The notes: generated by a model not told the origin, from the letters alone. 64,000 nt of DNA from Sphingobacteriaceae bacterium (GCA_002319075.1 NVQB01000001.1:930001-994000), one strand, 5' to 3'. Counted from the first letter of the stretch, positions 25,610 to 35,520 are shown. Translations and numbers: made by a program.

Positions 25610-28045
25610 ATGGGTCTTAAGACGCTTATTGCCATTTTTGCATTTGTTCTAATTTCCGGTGAGAGCTTCTCTCAGGATTATTTTTCTTATGGAGCAAGCA
25701 ATTTCGCTGGCATCAACCAGATTTTTTCCAATCCTGCTGCTGCGGCAGATAACCGTATAAAACTGGATGTTGTTTTAACCGGACTTGATTTTACTTTTAA
25801 TAATTCCTGGTTTAACATCAACCGTGCTGCATTAAAGTACAAGAACGGCAGCTTTCCGGATACATGGCAAAATGTAACGCCGAGAGTTCCGGATAACATG
25901 TATAAAAATTTTAATTTTCTTAAATCTACCCAAACACATTCAGTGCTGCTTGAAAATAGAATTTTACTACCCTCCGTTCTTTTCCAGATAAATTCTAAAA
26001 ATTCAATTGCATTTACCTGGAGTGTGAGACAAATGCTGAATGTGGATGGTATCAGTGAACAGCTGGCTTATCTTTTTGAAAACGAATTTGATCTGAATGC
26101 CACACAAAACAACCGCGTTCAAAATAAAAATCTCGCGGCAACCCAAATGAGCTGGGCAGAATACGGCTTCACCTATGCACGTGTTCTCAAAAACAAAAAC
26201 AAACACTTTTTAAAAGCAGGAATTACACCTAAAATTTTACAAGGATTGGAAAGTGGTTACCTGCGCATAAACGACCTCGATTTTCTTTTAAGCAGCAAGG
26301 ATACAAACAGCTATTTTAATGCTACTATTTCTTATGCTCACTCAGACAATTTTAATTCACCCACAAAAAACGGACAGAGTGTTACCGACTTTTACCGCGG
26401 TGTATCTAAACTACAGCTGGGATTAGATTTAGGCATTATATACGAATGGCGCCCCGACTTTCAAAAATATAAATACAAACCCGATGGTAAAAAATATGCC
26501 TGGAGAAAAGACCTCAATAAATACAAAATAAAATTCGGAGCTTCTTTAGTGGATGTTGGTAAAATAAAATTCGATAAAAAAGGAACCAACTACGACCTAA
26601 ACCTTGCTTTAAGAAGAGACAATGTTACAAAATACACTACAGCGTCTGATTTTAACATGGTGGATTCGTTTCTCGTAGCAGACTTTTCCCGGGCAAATGG
26701 TAAGACAACCGATTATTCAATTATGCTACCCACAGCTTTGAATACGCAAATAGATTATTCTTTCAATAAGCTTTTCTATTTAAATTTCAGCACCCACCTC
26801 ACCAATTTCAGAAAACAAAGCACCTACAATGTTTACAGAATTCATAATTATAGCAGCCTTTGCCTGGCACCTCGCATAGAGCAGTATTGGTTCGATGTTT
26901 CTGTTCCTTTCACGTACAATGTTCTTTCAGCAGAAAATCATAAATACATAACAGCGGGTTTAAATCTTCGGGCAGGCCCTTTGAGTATTGGAACCAACAA
27001 CATTATGCCACTTATCAGGGGCGATATTTGGTCCTTCAATTTCTACGCAATTCTAAAAGTTTCTATCCCTTACAAATCTATTAAAGATCAGGATGGCGAC
27101 GGGGTGCGCGACGATAAAGATCTTTGCCCGGATGTGCCAGGAGAAATTTCCTTAAACGGTTGTCCGGATGCAGATCACGATAATATTGCAGATAAAGAGG
27201 ATGCCTGTCCGCATCAATTTGGTATCAAAGCTTTCAGAGGTTGTCCTGACACGGATAATGATGGCGTTACAGATGGTCAGGATAAATGTCCATTTGACAA
27301 AGGAAGCCCGGCAATGAAAGGTTGCCCCGATACCGACAACGATTTGATTCCTGATAAGGAAGATGCTTGCCCGGATGTGGCAGGATTAAAGGAATTTAAA
27401 GGATGCCCTGATACCGACAAGGATGGCATCGTAGATAAAGAAGATCTTTGTCCCAATGTAAAAGGTTTAGCTAAGTACAAAGGGTGTTTAGATACAGACA
27501 ATGATCAGGTACACGACGGAGTTGACGAGTGCATTTCCGCAGCTGGTCCGGCTGATAATAAAGGATGTCCATGGCCGGATACGGATAAAGATGGAATAAC
27601 TGACAGATTAGATTCTTGCCTCACAACTCCTGGAATTGCGGAATTAAAGGGATGCCCCGCGCCGGTAAAATTGGCAGCTGCAGAAAAAAAGATTTTACAA
27701 AAAGCGTTTTCAAGTCTCGAATTCGAAAGTGGAAAGGACATTATCAAAACCACTTCACTGCCTTCCTTAAATGCCTTGGCAAAACTTCTTGTTAACCATA
27801 AGGGAGATTGGATGTTGAAACTGAGCGGACATACCGATAATGAAGGATCTGAATCCAACAATTTAATTCTATCCGAAAACCGCTCCAGGGCGGTGCAAAC
27901 TTACCTGATTAAAAAAGGCGCGCCTCAGGAAAATATTCTGACAGAGTGGTTTGGTCAAGGGCAGCCTATTGCTGATAATACAACAAGCGCTGGCCGCAAA
28001 AAAAATCGCCGCGTTGAAATGACCGTTTTGATGAAAGTGAATTGA
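25610..28045 (+). CDS. DUF5723-like outer-membrane protein with TSP3 repeats and OmpA domain
   Basis: An 811-residue outer-membrane protein. Signal peptide to about residue 21 (GESFSQ). Residues 22-490 are a predicted beta-barrel of the DUF5723 kind, starting YFSYGASNFAGINQIFSNPA. From about 492 there are eight calcium-binding thrombospondin type 3 repeats of the form DxDxDGxxDxxDxCP. The last ~120 residues are an OmpA peptidoglycan-binding domain with LSGHTDNEGSESNNLILSENR and GRKKNRRVEM. Such proteins tie the outer membrane to the cell wall. PorP/SprF proteins of the T9SS have related N-termini, but this one is longer and I do not call it T9SS-specific. Confidence 0.85.
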   Translation: MGLKTLIAIFAFVLISGESFSQDYFSYGASNFAGINQIFSNPAAAADNRIKLDVVLTGLDFTFNNSWFNINRAALKYKNGSFPDTWQNVTPRVPDNMYKNFNFLKSTQTHSVLLENRILLPSVLFQINSKNSIAFTWSVRQMLNVDGISEQLAYLFENEFDLNATQNNRVQNKNLAATQMSWAEYGFTYARVLKNKNKHFLKAGITPKILQGLESGYLRINDLDFLLSSKDTNSYFNATISYAHSDNFNSPTKNGQSVTDFYRGVSKLQLGLDLGIIYEWRPDFQKYKYKPDGKKYAWRKDLNKYKIKFGASLVDVGKIKFDKKGTNYDLNLALRRDNVTKYTTASDFNMVDSFLVADFSRANGKTTDYSIMLPTALNTQIDYSFNKLFYLNFSTHLTNFRKQSTYNVYRIHNYSSLCLAPRIEQYWFDVSVPFTYNVLSAENHKYITAGLNLRAGPLSIGTNNIMPLIRGDIWSFNFYAILKVSIPYKSIKDQDGDGVRDDKDLCPDVPGEISLNGCPDADHDNIADKEDACPHQFGIKAFRGCPDTDNDGVTDGQDKCPFDKGSPAMKGCPDTDNDLIPDKEDACPDVAGLKEFKGCPDTDKDGIVDKEDLCPNVKGLAKYKGCLDTDNDQVHDGVDECISAAGPADNKGCPWPDTDKDGITDRLDSCLTTPGIAELKGCPAPVKLAAAEKKILQKAFSSLEFESGKDIIKTTSLPSLNALAKLLVNHKGDWMLKLSGHTDNEGSESNNLILSENRSRAVQTYLIKKGAPQENILTEWFGQGQPIADNTTSAGRKKNRRVEMTVLMKVN

Positions 28046-28117
28046 TTGAATAATCTTGCAAATTGATCCTGACTTAAAACAGAAACCTTTTCCAAAGTTT
28101 ATTGCAGACTTCAGCAA

Positions 28118-29128
28118 CTACTGTTTAATCAGCTTCTGATGAAAACTGCCTGCTTCATTCTCGATCAGTAAAAAATAAATACCCGGAATTAATTTTCTTA
28201 ATTCTGTTTCATCCAGACTTTTCGTTTTCAAAATCAACCGCGATTCTATATCGAAAAATGTGTACGCGCTTTCTTTTCCGGCGTGTTGAGCACTTGTAAA
28301 TAATTGCTCATGAAAAGGATTAGGAAAAACTTTAAAGCCGGCCTCATCTAAAGCAGAATTAGGAAGACCTGCTACCGTAAAATAATTATCACTGCCGTAT
28401 ACTATAGCCGTTGTTTGAGGCGGATTACCAATTAATTGATAGGTTGAGTAGCTGATGTTGAGAATGGGAAATTTTTTACCAGGAATGTAATAATTGTAGA
28501 TGGTTTGATTAAACGTTCCTACTTGTGCGAAACTGGTACTCAAGGTTAAAATCTCTACACTTTTTAAGCGCAGAACATTCTGAAACGATGTGTTATTTGG
28601 AAAATTTACCGTCCCTTGCCCGTCAGCGCTGATCGTAATATTACCAATGCATGCGCCATTAATTGTATTGTATTTAAAAGTTCCACTCACAGGATCCGAT
28701 AAATTATAACCATAAGCAACAGGATAAGTTGCTATGATAGCGGAATTTGTAAAAGTTAAACTTGCAGTAGACGAATAAGCTCCCAGTAATTCCGTTTGTT
28801 GCGGACTGCCGGTTGATTTGTAAAAAGAATACAGCACATCTCTGTGTTGCACATAAGAAGCCGAAGGATAATTGGAAGCACTTGGTGCAGCGCCCGGAGT
28901 AATGAAGGAATCTACAACAACAGGAAAAGCTCCGGTCAAAGCTGCGAAATTCCAGGTAACATTATTACCCGTTAAGCCATTAGGCATGCCCTGCGTAAAA
29001 GCACTGGTATCAAGACGGTAGTGACGATCAATGTCACCCACTACCGGTTCATTAAAACTTTGAGTCAAGGTTTGAGCATTTATTTTGGCAATACCGAGCA
29101 AGAGAAGAAGCGTGTAAATTTTTTTCAT
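28118..29128 (-). CDS. T9SS-secreted protein of unknown function
   Basis: A 336-residue protein with signal peptide (MKKIYTLLLLLGIAKINAQ) and a T9SS type A sorting domain in the last ~70 residues (FKVFPNPFHEQLFTS ... GIYFLLIENEAGSFHQKLI). The middle part (residues 20-265) is beta-rich and rich in Thr, Ser, Asn and Tyr; no enzymatic motif is recognised. It converges with the OmpA-type gene. Confidence 0.82.
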   Translation of the reverse strand: MKKIYTLLLLLGIAKINAQTLTQSFNEPVVGDIDRHYRLDTSAFTQGMPNGLTGNNVTWNFAALTGAFPVVVDSFITPGAAPSASNYPSASYVQHRDVLYSFYKSTGSPQQTELLGAYSSTASLTFTNSAIIATYPVAYGYNLSDPVSGTFKYNTINGACIGNITISADGQGTVNFPNNTSFQNVLRLKSVEILTLSTSFAQVGTFNQTIYNYYIPGKKFPILNISYSTYQLIGNPPQTTAIVYGSDNYFTVAGLPNSALDEAGFKVFPNPFHEQLFTSAQHAGKESAYTFFDIESRLILKTKSLDETELRKLIPGIYFLLIENEAGSFHQKLIKQ

Positions 29129-29451
29129 GCAGTGAGTTTTAATAAAAATTATCCAGTCTATTTACATTAAATATATAAAATTCTTTTAGCCCGGCAATCG
29201 GAATTGGTAATTTAACCAAGCTCTTTGGGAAAAACTTCCCCTGGTTTTTTTTTAACGTCCTGCTTTTCCCCTAAAAAAAGCGAAATTATAACACCTCTGT
29301 GCTGGCCCCAAATTGGAAGGTCTGAGCTTGTTCCCCAATCACCAATTTAAGTAGAGCTTAACTCAAACTATTAAACATGGTAAATGCTAAACAGTCTTCC
29401 ATTTTTAGTGAATCAAAACTACTTCTACCTATAATTTAAACACTATACGCC
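29129..29451. other. Intergenic region between divergent genes
   Basis: 323 bases separating the divergent T9SS protein and catalase genes. It should hold both promoters, but no TTTG / TAnnTTTG pair of good quality was found on either strand. It is rich in A/T runs, and no stable inverted repeat, RNA gene or small reading frame with support was seen. Confidence 0.5.
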
Positions 29452-31605
29452 ATGGCAAAAAAAAACACAAGCCCGAAAGCTCCCGGGAAAAACGAAAATG
29501 AAAAAACAAAAAGTCTTGAGCAATTCACTGAAAATGGTGACGGTCAATTTTTAACCACCAACCAGGGTTTAAGGATCAATGACAATCAAAATTCTTTAAA
29601 GGCCGGAGAACGAGGCGCAACTCTGCTTGAAGATTTTATCCTGCGTGAAAAAATTACGCACTTTGATCATGAACGTATTCCTGAGCGCATTGTACACGCG
29701 CGTGGGTCTGCAGCGCACGGTTATTTTGAACTTTACAAAAGTATGAGTCAATATACCAAGGCCGGATTTTTAAACGATACTTCTGTAAAGACACCTGTAT
29801 TTGTAAGATTCTCAACAGTTGCAGGATCTCGTGGCTCTAGCGACCTGGCAAGAGATGCACGCGGCTTTGCTGTTAAATTTTACACACAACAGGGCAATTA
29901 CGATTTGGTTGGAAATAACATTCCTGTTTTTTTTATACAGGACGCTATGAAGTTTCCGGATCTTATTCATGCAGTTAAACCGGAGCCGGATAACGAAATG
30001 CCTCAAGCTGCTTCTGCGCATGATACATTTTGGGATTTTATTTCCGTTGTTCCTGAATCTATGCACATGATTATGTGGGTAATGAGCGACCGGGCTATTC
30101 CACGCAGTTACCGTATGATGGAGGGTTTTGGTGTCCATACTTTCCGTTTTATAAATGAACAAGGAAAATCCAGTTTTGTAAAATTTCACTGGAAGCCTGT
30201 TTTAGGCGTGCACTCGGTGGCATGGGACGAGGCTCAAAATATTTCCGGAAAAGATCCCGACTTTCACCGTCGCGATCTTTGGGAAGCTATTGAAAGTGGA
30301 AATTTTCCAGAGTATGAATTAGGTGTGCAAATTGTAGATGAAAAAGATGAATTCAAATATGGTTTCGACCTTTTAGATCCCACAAAATTAATTCCGGAAG
30401 AATTAGTACCGGTAACCATCGTTGGTAAAATGACTTTAAATCGCAACCCCGATAACTTTTTCGCAGAAACAGAACAAGTGGCTTTTCATCCCGGGCATTT
30501 AGTACCAGGAATCGATTTTTCCAATGATCCACTTTTACAGGGAAGATTATTTTCTTATACTGATACCCAGCTGTCAAGACTTGGCAGCCCTAACTTCCAC
30601 GAAATTCCAATTAATCGTCCAATAGTGGATATTCACAATAATCAACGCGATGGACACATGCGCACGACAATCAACAAAGGAAAAACAAGTTACGATCCTA
30701 ATACCATTGGCGGTGGTTGCCCGTTTCAGGCGATGATGAAAAATTTCGGATTCACTTCTTTCTTAGAACGTATTGACGCAAAAAAAATCCGCGGTCGCAG
30801 TAAAAGCTTTATCGACCATTTTAGTCAGGCAACTTTATTCTTTAACAGCCAGAGTGAATCAGAAAAAAATCATCTTATCAATGCCTTACGGTTTGAATTA
30901 GGAAAAGTTCAAGCCATAGAAATACGCCAGCGCATGGTAAATCTGCTAACCCAGGTAGATAAAACTTTAGCGAAAAAAGTAGCTGATGCTTTGGGACTCG
31001 TTCCCACATTACCTCAACAACCTATGAACCATAGCGTGCCCGCAGATGCCAATCCTGCAGACTACCAGTCGAAAAAAATAAAATCGTCGCTTGATAGTTC
31101 AGAAGCATTGAGCATGAAAAATACCCATAAAGAGTCTATTGCAACGAGGCGGGTAGCTTTTCTTGCGGCTGATGGCGTAGATGAAGCAGGTTTGAATGCT
31201 ATGAAAAAAACTTTAGAGTCGAAAGGGGCAGTTGTAAAAATAATTGCGCCAAAATTAGGCAACCTCAAATCCGCCAGCGGTTCTGCAATTTCAGTGGATG
31301 AGAGCTTTTTACAAGCTGCCAGCGTTTGTTACGATGCAGTCTTTATTCCTGGCGGCAAAAAAAGCATCTTTAATCTGATGTCAGAAGCAGATGCGTTGCA
31401 TTTTGTGAACGAAGCTTACAAACATTGCAAAGCCATAGCCGCTTCTCCCGATGCAAGTGATTTTTTAAACGGCACTTATATCGATACCGATAGAGAAGAT
31501 GCCGGACTCATCACTAATTCCACTACTCCGGAAAAAGCTTTTGTAAAAGCCATTGCTCAACATAGATTCTGGGAAAGAGAAGTCGCACGTAAAGTTCCGG
31601 CCTAA
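29452..31605 (+). CDS. katE: Large-subunit (clade 2) catalase with C-terminal flavodoxin-like domain
   Basis: A 717-residue monofunctional heme catalase. Catalytic His is in RIVHARGSAAHGYF near residue 80, VRFSTVAGSRGSSDLARD follows, and the heme-ligand Tyr is in RLFSYTDTQLSRLGSPNFHE near 365. Length and the extra domain after about 560 (RRVAFLAADGVDEAGLNAM ... AVFIPGGKKS), of the DJ-1/PfpI glutamine-amidotransferase fold, place it with the large HPII-like enzymes. It removes hydrogen peroxide in the cytosol. It has its own terminator and stands alone. Confidence 0.95.
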   Translation: MAKKNTSPKAPGKNENEKTKSLEQFTENGDGQFLTTNQGLRINDNQNSLKAGERGATLLEDFILREKITHFDHERIPERIVHARGSAAHGYFELYKSMSQYTKAGFLNDTSVKTPVFVRFSTVAGSRGSSDLARDARGFAVKFYTQQGNYDLVGNNIPVFFIQDAMKFPDLIHAVKPEPDNEMPQAASAHDTFWDFISVVPESMHMIMWVMSDRAIPRSYRMMEGFGVHTFRFINEQGKSSFVKFHWKPVLGVHSVAWDEAQNISGKDPDFHRRDLWEAIESGNFPEYELGVQIVDEKDEFKYGFDLLDPTKLIPEELVPVTIVGKMTLNRNPDNFFAETEQVAFHPGHLVPGIDFSNDPLLQGRLFSYTDTQLSRLGSPNFHEIPINRPIVDIHNNQRDGHMRTTINKGKTSYDPNTIGGGCPFQAMMKNFGFTSFLERIDAKKIRGRSKSFIDHFSQATLFFNSQSESEKNHLINALRFELGKVQAIEIRQRMVNLLTQVDKTLAKKVADALGLVPTLPQQPMNHSVPADANPADYQSKKIKSSLDSSEALSMKNTHKESIATRRVAFLAADGVDEAGLNAMKKTLESKGAVVKIIAPKLGNLKSASGSAISVDESFLQAASVCYDAVFIPGGKKSIFNLMSEADALHFVNEAYKHCKAIAASPDASDFLNGTYIDTDREDAGLITNSTTPEKAFVKAIAQHRFWEREVARKVPA

Positions 31606-31623
31606 CTACCAATTTTTTGCAAG

Positions 31624-31657
31624 AGGGCTTTCGTCATGCAACGAAAGCCCTTTTTTT
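31624..31657 (+). terminator. Intrinsic terminator of the catalase gene
   Basis: A perfect 11-bp stem AGGGCTTTCGT / ACGAAAGCCCT with a 6-base loop and seven T's. Confidence 0.9.
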
Positions 31658-31717
31658 ATGAATTATTCTTTTTACCTTTATCCTTAAAGTCTTGCAAATA
31701 CAAACAGGACATGTAAA

Positions 31718-31975
31718 ATGAGTAAACTTCAATTATTTATAACCGGTTTATCCGGATGGTTCCATATCTTTTTATTTCCGGTCCTTATAAGTTTTATGCT
31801 CAGTCTGCTGGTATACCTAACCATGCCGGCAGCTATTGGTGTGGCTTTAAGTCTTTTGCTTATTTTTATCGGCATGATCATTGGCGCTATTATGGCTACC
31901 CGCATTCTTCGGAGACGAGGTGCCGCCAGTTTCAGAGAACAAGAAATTAAACCTTCAGAAACCGAAAACAACTAA
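31718..31975 (+). CDS. Small two-helix membrane protein
   Basis: An 85-residue protein with two transmembrane helices (about residues 14-35 and 38-62) and a charged C-terminal tail. No family recognised. A TACCTTTA element at 31670-31677 may be its -7 promoter element. The two-helix hydrophobic character argues for a real gene, although the reverse frame is also open. Confidence 0.55.
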   Translation: MSKLQLFITGLSGWFHIFLFPVLISFMLSLLVYLTMPAAIGVALSLLLIFIGMIIGAIMATRILRRRGAASFREQEIKPSETENN

Positions 31976-32003
31976 GTTTCCAGCATTTCGTTACGTTTGA
32001 AAC

Positions 32004-32246
32004 ACACAGAAGCATTAGAGGGGATAGAAAATGACAGCTTGCCTGGAGAATTGTATGATAATATCTCGCAAACGAATTATTTTCACCTGCACAATCGTCT
32101 GAAAAGTTAAAGATTGGATTTTATACTTGGCTCTCCATGTTTCGCCTGCGAAACATCCTATGTGACGCTAAATAAGCAGACGGCATATTATCTATGCTTC
32201 CGCTAGCCTCTCTGAACTATGTTTCTATGTGGTTAAAGTTTAAGAT
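32004..32246. repeat. Intergenic repeat, copy 1 of tandem pair
   Basis: First unit of a head-to-tail duplication. Positions 32041-32242 and 32280-32481 differ at one base; the left 35 bases differ more, with a 4-base length difference. It has imperfect terminal inverted repeats (AACACACAGAAGCAT near the left end; ATGTTTCTATGTGGTT at the right end) and a perfect internal palindrome ATGTTTCGC-CT-GCGAAACAT (32137-32156). No reading frame of note. A diverged relative lies at 43173-43350. Confidence 0.85.
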
Positions 32247-32485
32247 ACACAGAAGCATTAGAGGGGAAAATTACAGCATGCCTGGAGAATTGTATGATAA
32301 TATCTCGCAAACGAATTATTTTCACCTGCACAATCGTCTGAAAAGTTAAAGATTGGATTTTATACTTGGCTCTCCATGTTTCGCCTGCGAAACATCCTAT
32401 GTGACGCTAAATAAGCAGACGGCATATTATCTATGCTTCCGCTAGCCTCTCTGAACTATGTTTCTATGTGGTTAAAATTTAAGAC
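32247..32485. repeat. Intergenic repeat, copy 2 of tandem pair
   Basis: Second unit, 239 bases downstream of the first and nearly identical, with the internal palindrome at 32376-32395. The near-identity without coding content shows a recent duplication. Confidence 0.85.
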
Positions 32486-32595
32486 ACCCATGAAAATGTC
32501 TTAAAATCAGAATCCAAACCATTCATTAATTTTTATGTATTGCTATAGTCTGTAGCAATTGCAAAGCGAAAAGACCCTTATCTTTAATCCGGTTT

Positions 32596-32949
32596 ATGAT
32601 AGATACAAAAACGCTGGTTGACGACACACTATTAAGAGAACTTTCCGTCGAAACCAGGAAAATTGGTTCAAGAGTATTGGTTAAAAGAGTAAACGAACAT
32701 CCCGGTTATATGGCCGATATCATGGACATTATCATTCTTCCCTACTCTGATTTTTACAGAGCTAAATTCATGAACTTTTACAAGCTCTATAATCACAATG
32801 CCGTAAAGGCACTTAAAGAATTAAATGTTCTCTTTCCTTTTATTCCTGACTTTGAATTGGGCATTGGTTATATACTCAATATTTCCTCCGGTGACGAAGC
32901 CTCTTACCTGAGCAATAGCATTAAGATTAAAACAGAACTTGAATTTTAG
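32596..32949 (+). CDS. Hypothetical protein
   Basis: A 117-residue protein of mixed charge, no signal peptide or membrane helix, no cysteine. No family recognised. TATCTTTA (32578-32585) could be a weak -7 promoter element shortly before the ATG. It follows the tandem intergenic repeats and converges with the receiver/kinase pair. Confidence 0.6.
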   Translation: MIDTKTLVDDTLLRELSVETRKIGSRVLVKRVNEHPGYMADIMDIIILPYSDFYRAKFMNFYKLYNHNAVKALKELNVLFPFIPDFELGIGYILNISSGDEASYLSNSIKIKTELEF

Positions 32950-33080
32950 TTCTACTTACGTATTTTCGGATTATAAGATTTTATGTCCCGAAAATTTTGA
33001 CTTTTGATTTTTTCTTGCAATCACTTTATTTATGTCACTTCACCAAATCCTCCTATGAGAGCACCCTGCTGAAATTAGAT

Positions 33081-33497
33081 TCAGGATGGATGATTTGATG
33101 TATTAAAATGTTTGGCAATAAGTCTTTCAAGAATTTCTTTTGTTAAAGGTTTGGTCACATAATCTGATACAAAATCCCAGGTTTTTGATTTCGCAATATC
33201 TGTTGGGTTTTGAGAAGTAGATAGCATAATGATAATTGCCCTTCCCTGCATGTCCTTATCCAGCCGCCCGTATTCATTTAAAAATTCCCAACCACTCATC
33301 ACAGGCATATTAATATCGAGAAAAATTAGATCCGAAGTCGGATCGTTTTTATCCGTCAAATACTTTAAAGCTTTTTTTGCAGAATCCTGCACGATGACAT
33401 TTTCAGCAAACTTATTTTCACGAATGGCTCGTTCATGAAAAAAATTATCATCTTCATCATCGTCTACCAGCATTATACAACCTATTTTGTCTATCAT
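33081..33497 (-). CDS. Response regulator paired with the repeat-rich histidine kinase
   Basis: A 138-residue receiver: LVDDDEDDNFFHERAI acidic pocket, FLDINMPVMSG phospho-Asp near 64, MLSTSQ, and YVTKPLTKE Lys near 119. No output domain. Its start codon overlaps the kinase stop codon by four bases (33494-33497), so both are co-translated and probably form a signalling pair whose final output is another protein. Confidence 0.88.
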   Translation of the reverse strand: MIDKIGCIMLVDDDEDDNFFHERAIRENKFAENVIVQDSAKKALKYLTDKNDPTSDLIFLDINMPVMSGWEFLNEYGRLDKDMQGRAIIIMLSTSQNPTDIAKSKTWDFVSDYVTKPLTKEILERLIAKHFNTSNHPS

Positions 33498-35287
33498 ATT
33501 ATTGATTTTGGTATGGTAAAATAAAACGTACTTCCTTTTTCAGGAACAGACTCTAGCCAAATTTCTCCATGATGAAGCTGTACTATTTTTTTGCAATTTG
33601 CTAAACCTATTCCACTACCCTGGTATTCCTTGTTTCCGTGCAGACGCTGAAAGATATCGAAGATCTTTTCGTAATAATCCTTGTCGATACCAATACCGTT
33701 ATCGCTTACTGAAAACTGCCACTTATCTTTTTTATCCTTTGCCGTGATTTTAACTTTAGGTGTAGTCTCGCTCTTCTGGAATTTTATAGCATTGGTAATT
33801 AAATTTTGAAAAAGCTGATGCATTTCAGTTTCGTACATGCTGATTTCAGGCATCTCAGAAACCTCAATATGAGCCTCTGTACTTTTTATCAGTATTTCCA
33901 GATCCTCCAGAACATCCTGAATAACCTTGCCGCAATTTACGTCCGAAAGAATTTTATTGCTTCCCAATTGTGAAAAAGTTAACAGGGAAGTAATAAGCTG
34001 ACTCATACGCTTGGTAGCACTATTTACAGAGGCCAGATACTTATGTCCCTCTTCATCAAACTTTGAAGCGTATTTTTCTTCGAACAAACGCATGTAGTTC
34101 GATACAGTTCTTAGTGGCTGTTGCAAATCATGAGAAGCGATATAGGCAAACTGTTCAAGCTCCTTATTCAACATGATCAGTTCGTTGGCGCGCTTTTCTT
34201 TTTCGTCGTTTTGAAAGGCAAGCTCCACATTGGCAATTGCAAGTTCAGCGGCACGTTTTCCCTTCTCTTCATTCTGGTAGGCCAATTCTTCATTCGCTAT
34301 AACAAGTTCTGCCGAACGTTTGGCTTTTTCTTCGTTTTGAAAAGCAAGCTCCACATTGGCAATCCCAAGCTCTGCTGCACGTTTTTCCTTTTCATTATTC
34401 TGAAAAGCCAGTTCACGATTCGCAATTAATAATTCTGCCGAACGCTTGCCTTTTTCATCGTTTTGAAAAGCAAGTTCTTTATTTGCAACACCTAACTCTG
34501 CAGCGCGTTTTTCTTTTTCATCGTTCTGAAAAGCAAGTTCCTGGTTGGCAATTAATAATTCCGCAGACCGTTTTCCTTTTTCATTGTTCTGAAAAGCAAG
34601 TTCCTGGTTAGCCACCCCCAATTCAGCAGCACGTTTTTCCTTTTCATCATTCTGAAAAACTAATTCAGCATTAGCAACACCGAGTTCTGCCGCTCTCTTT
34701 TCTTTTTCATAATTTTGGAAAATTAGTTCGGTATTGGCAACGCTCAGCTCTGCAGCCCGCTTTTCCTTCTCTTCACTTTGAAAAGTGTGCTCTTTATTGG
34801 CAATGATTAATTCAGCGGCTCTCTTGGCTTTCTCCTGGTTCTGGTAAGCAAGTTCGATATTGGCTAATATAAGCTCCGCCGAACGTTTTCCTTTTTCTTC
34901 GTTCTGAAATAAAAGTTCTTTGTTGGCTAATAATAACTCTGCGGCACGCTTCTCCTTCTCGTCGCTTTGAAAAGCGAGTTCAATGTTGGCGATCACCAGC
35001 TCGTCGGCTCTTTTTCCTTTTTCTTTATTTTGAAAAGCAAGTTCTTTATTTGCTATAACGAGTTCGTCCGCGCGCTTTCCTTTTTCAAGATTCTGGAAAG
35101 CCAATTCTTTATTAGCTATAACCAGTTCAGCCAGCCATTTATTTTTTTCTTCTATTTGAAAAGCAAGTTCTTTATTCGCCTCTAATAACTCGGCTTCACG
35201 TTTTTCCTTCTCCGCCATTTCAAAAGCAAGGGTCTTACGGATCTGCAAAAGTTCTTCTAATTTTTCTTTGTCCATGATAGAGAGCAT
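33494..35287 (-). CDS. Histidine kinase with long 21-residue-repeat coiled coil
   Basis: A 597-residue soluble kinase. Residues 26-382 consist of 17 copies of a 21-residue unit of the form EKxKRAAELxxANxELAFQN, three heptads each, making one long coiled coil. The kinase core follows: phospho-acceptor His386 in ASHDLQQPLR, N box LFQNLITNAIKFQ, G1 box DNGIGIDKDYYEKIFDIFQR, G2 box GSGIGLANCKKIVQLHHGEI. No membrane helix, PAS or GAF domain is present, so the coiled coil itself or a partner must bring the signal. Start could also be the Met at residue 5 (35275). The receiver gene overlaps its end. Confidence 0.9.
   Translation of the reverse strand: MLSIMDKEKLEELLQIRKTLAFEMAEKEKREAELLEANKELAFQIEEKNKWLAELVIANKELAFQNLEKGKRADELVIANKELAFQNKEKGKRADELVIANIELAFQSDEKEKRAAELLLANKELLFQNEEKGKRSAELILANIELAYQNQEKAKRAAELIIANKEHTFQSEEKEKRAAELSVANTELIFQNYEKEKRAAELGVANAELVFQNDEKEKRAAELGVANQELAFQNNEKGKRSAELLIANQELAFQNDEKEKRAAELGVANKELAFQNDEKGKRSAELLIANRELAFQNNEKEKRAAELGIANVELAFQNEEKAKRSAELVIANEELAYQNEEKGKRAAELAIANVELAFQNDEKEKRANELIMLNKELEQFAYIASHDLQQPLRTVSNYMRLFEEKYASKFDEEGHKYLASVNSATKRMSQLITSLLTFSQLGSNKILSDVNCGKVIQDVLEDLEILIKSTEAHIEVSEMPEISMYETEMHQLFQNLITNAIKFQKSETTPKVKITAKDKKDKWQFSVSDNGIGIDKDYYEKIFDIFQRLHGNKEYQGSGIGLANCKKIVQLHHGEIWLESVPEKGSTFYFTIPKSII
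34142..35212 (-). repeat. 63-bp tandem repeat array inside the kinase gene
   Basis: Seventeen in-frame units of 63 bp. Units 10-14 alternate between GVANQ/K (EKEKR) and LIANQ/R (EKGKR) versions, showing a 126-bp higher-order unit and growth by unequal exchange. Confidence 0.85.
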
Positions 35288-35389
35288 GCTTTAGTTAAAT
35301 TTAGTGCGTAAACTAAATTGTAGTGTATACCAGCGCTCTTTGCGAAAATCTCTGTCGGAAGATGATTACGGAAGGTTAGTGCTTGTAAG

Positions 35390-35408
35390 ATAAGGTTTTA
35401 AACCTTAT
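35390..35408. promoter_or_regulatory. Perfect 19-bp palindrome upstream of the kinase gene
   Basis: ATAAGGTTT-T-AAACCTTAT, 103 bases before the kinase start. It could be a protein-binding site. No T-run follows and no other copy was noticed in the window. Confidence 0.35.
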
Positions 35409-35520
35409 GTTTTACACAACCCGAATTTGGGTCAATTCCAGGAAAGCACAGTCAATAGATAGAGTTTTTGGCAACAAACTTCGCGCACCTTAGATCTTAC
35501 TGCCATTCATTTATCCCACA

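Noticed and set aside
32004-32485. CRISPR or insertion sequence in the tandem repeat region
   Set aside because: Only two long units with no spacers, and no transposase frame.
34142-35212. CRISPR-like array of 63-bp repeats
   Set aside because: Units are contiguous, in frame and code for coiled-coil heptads; there are no spacers.
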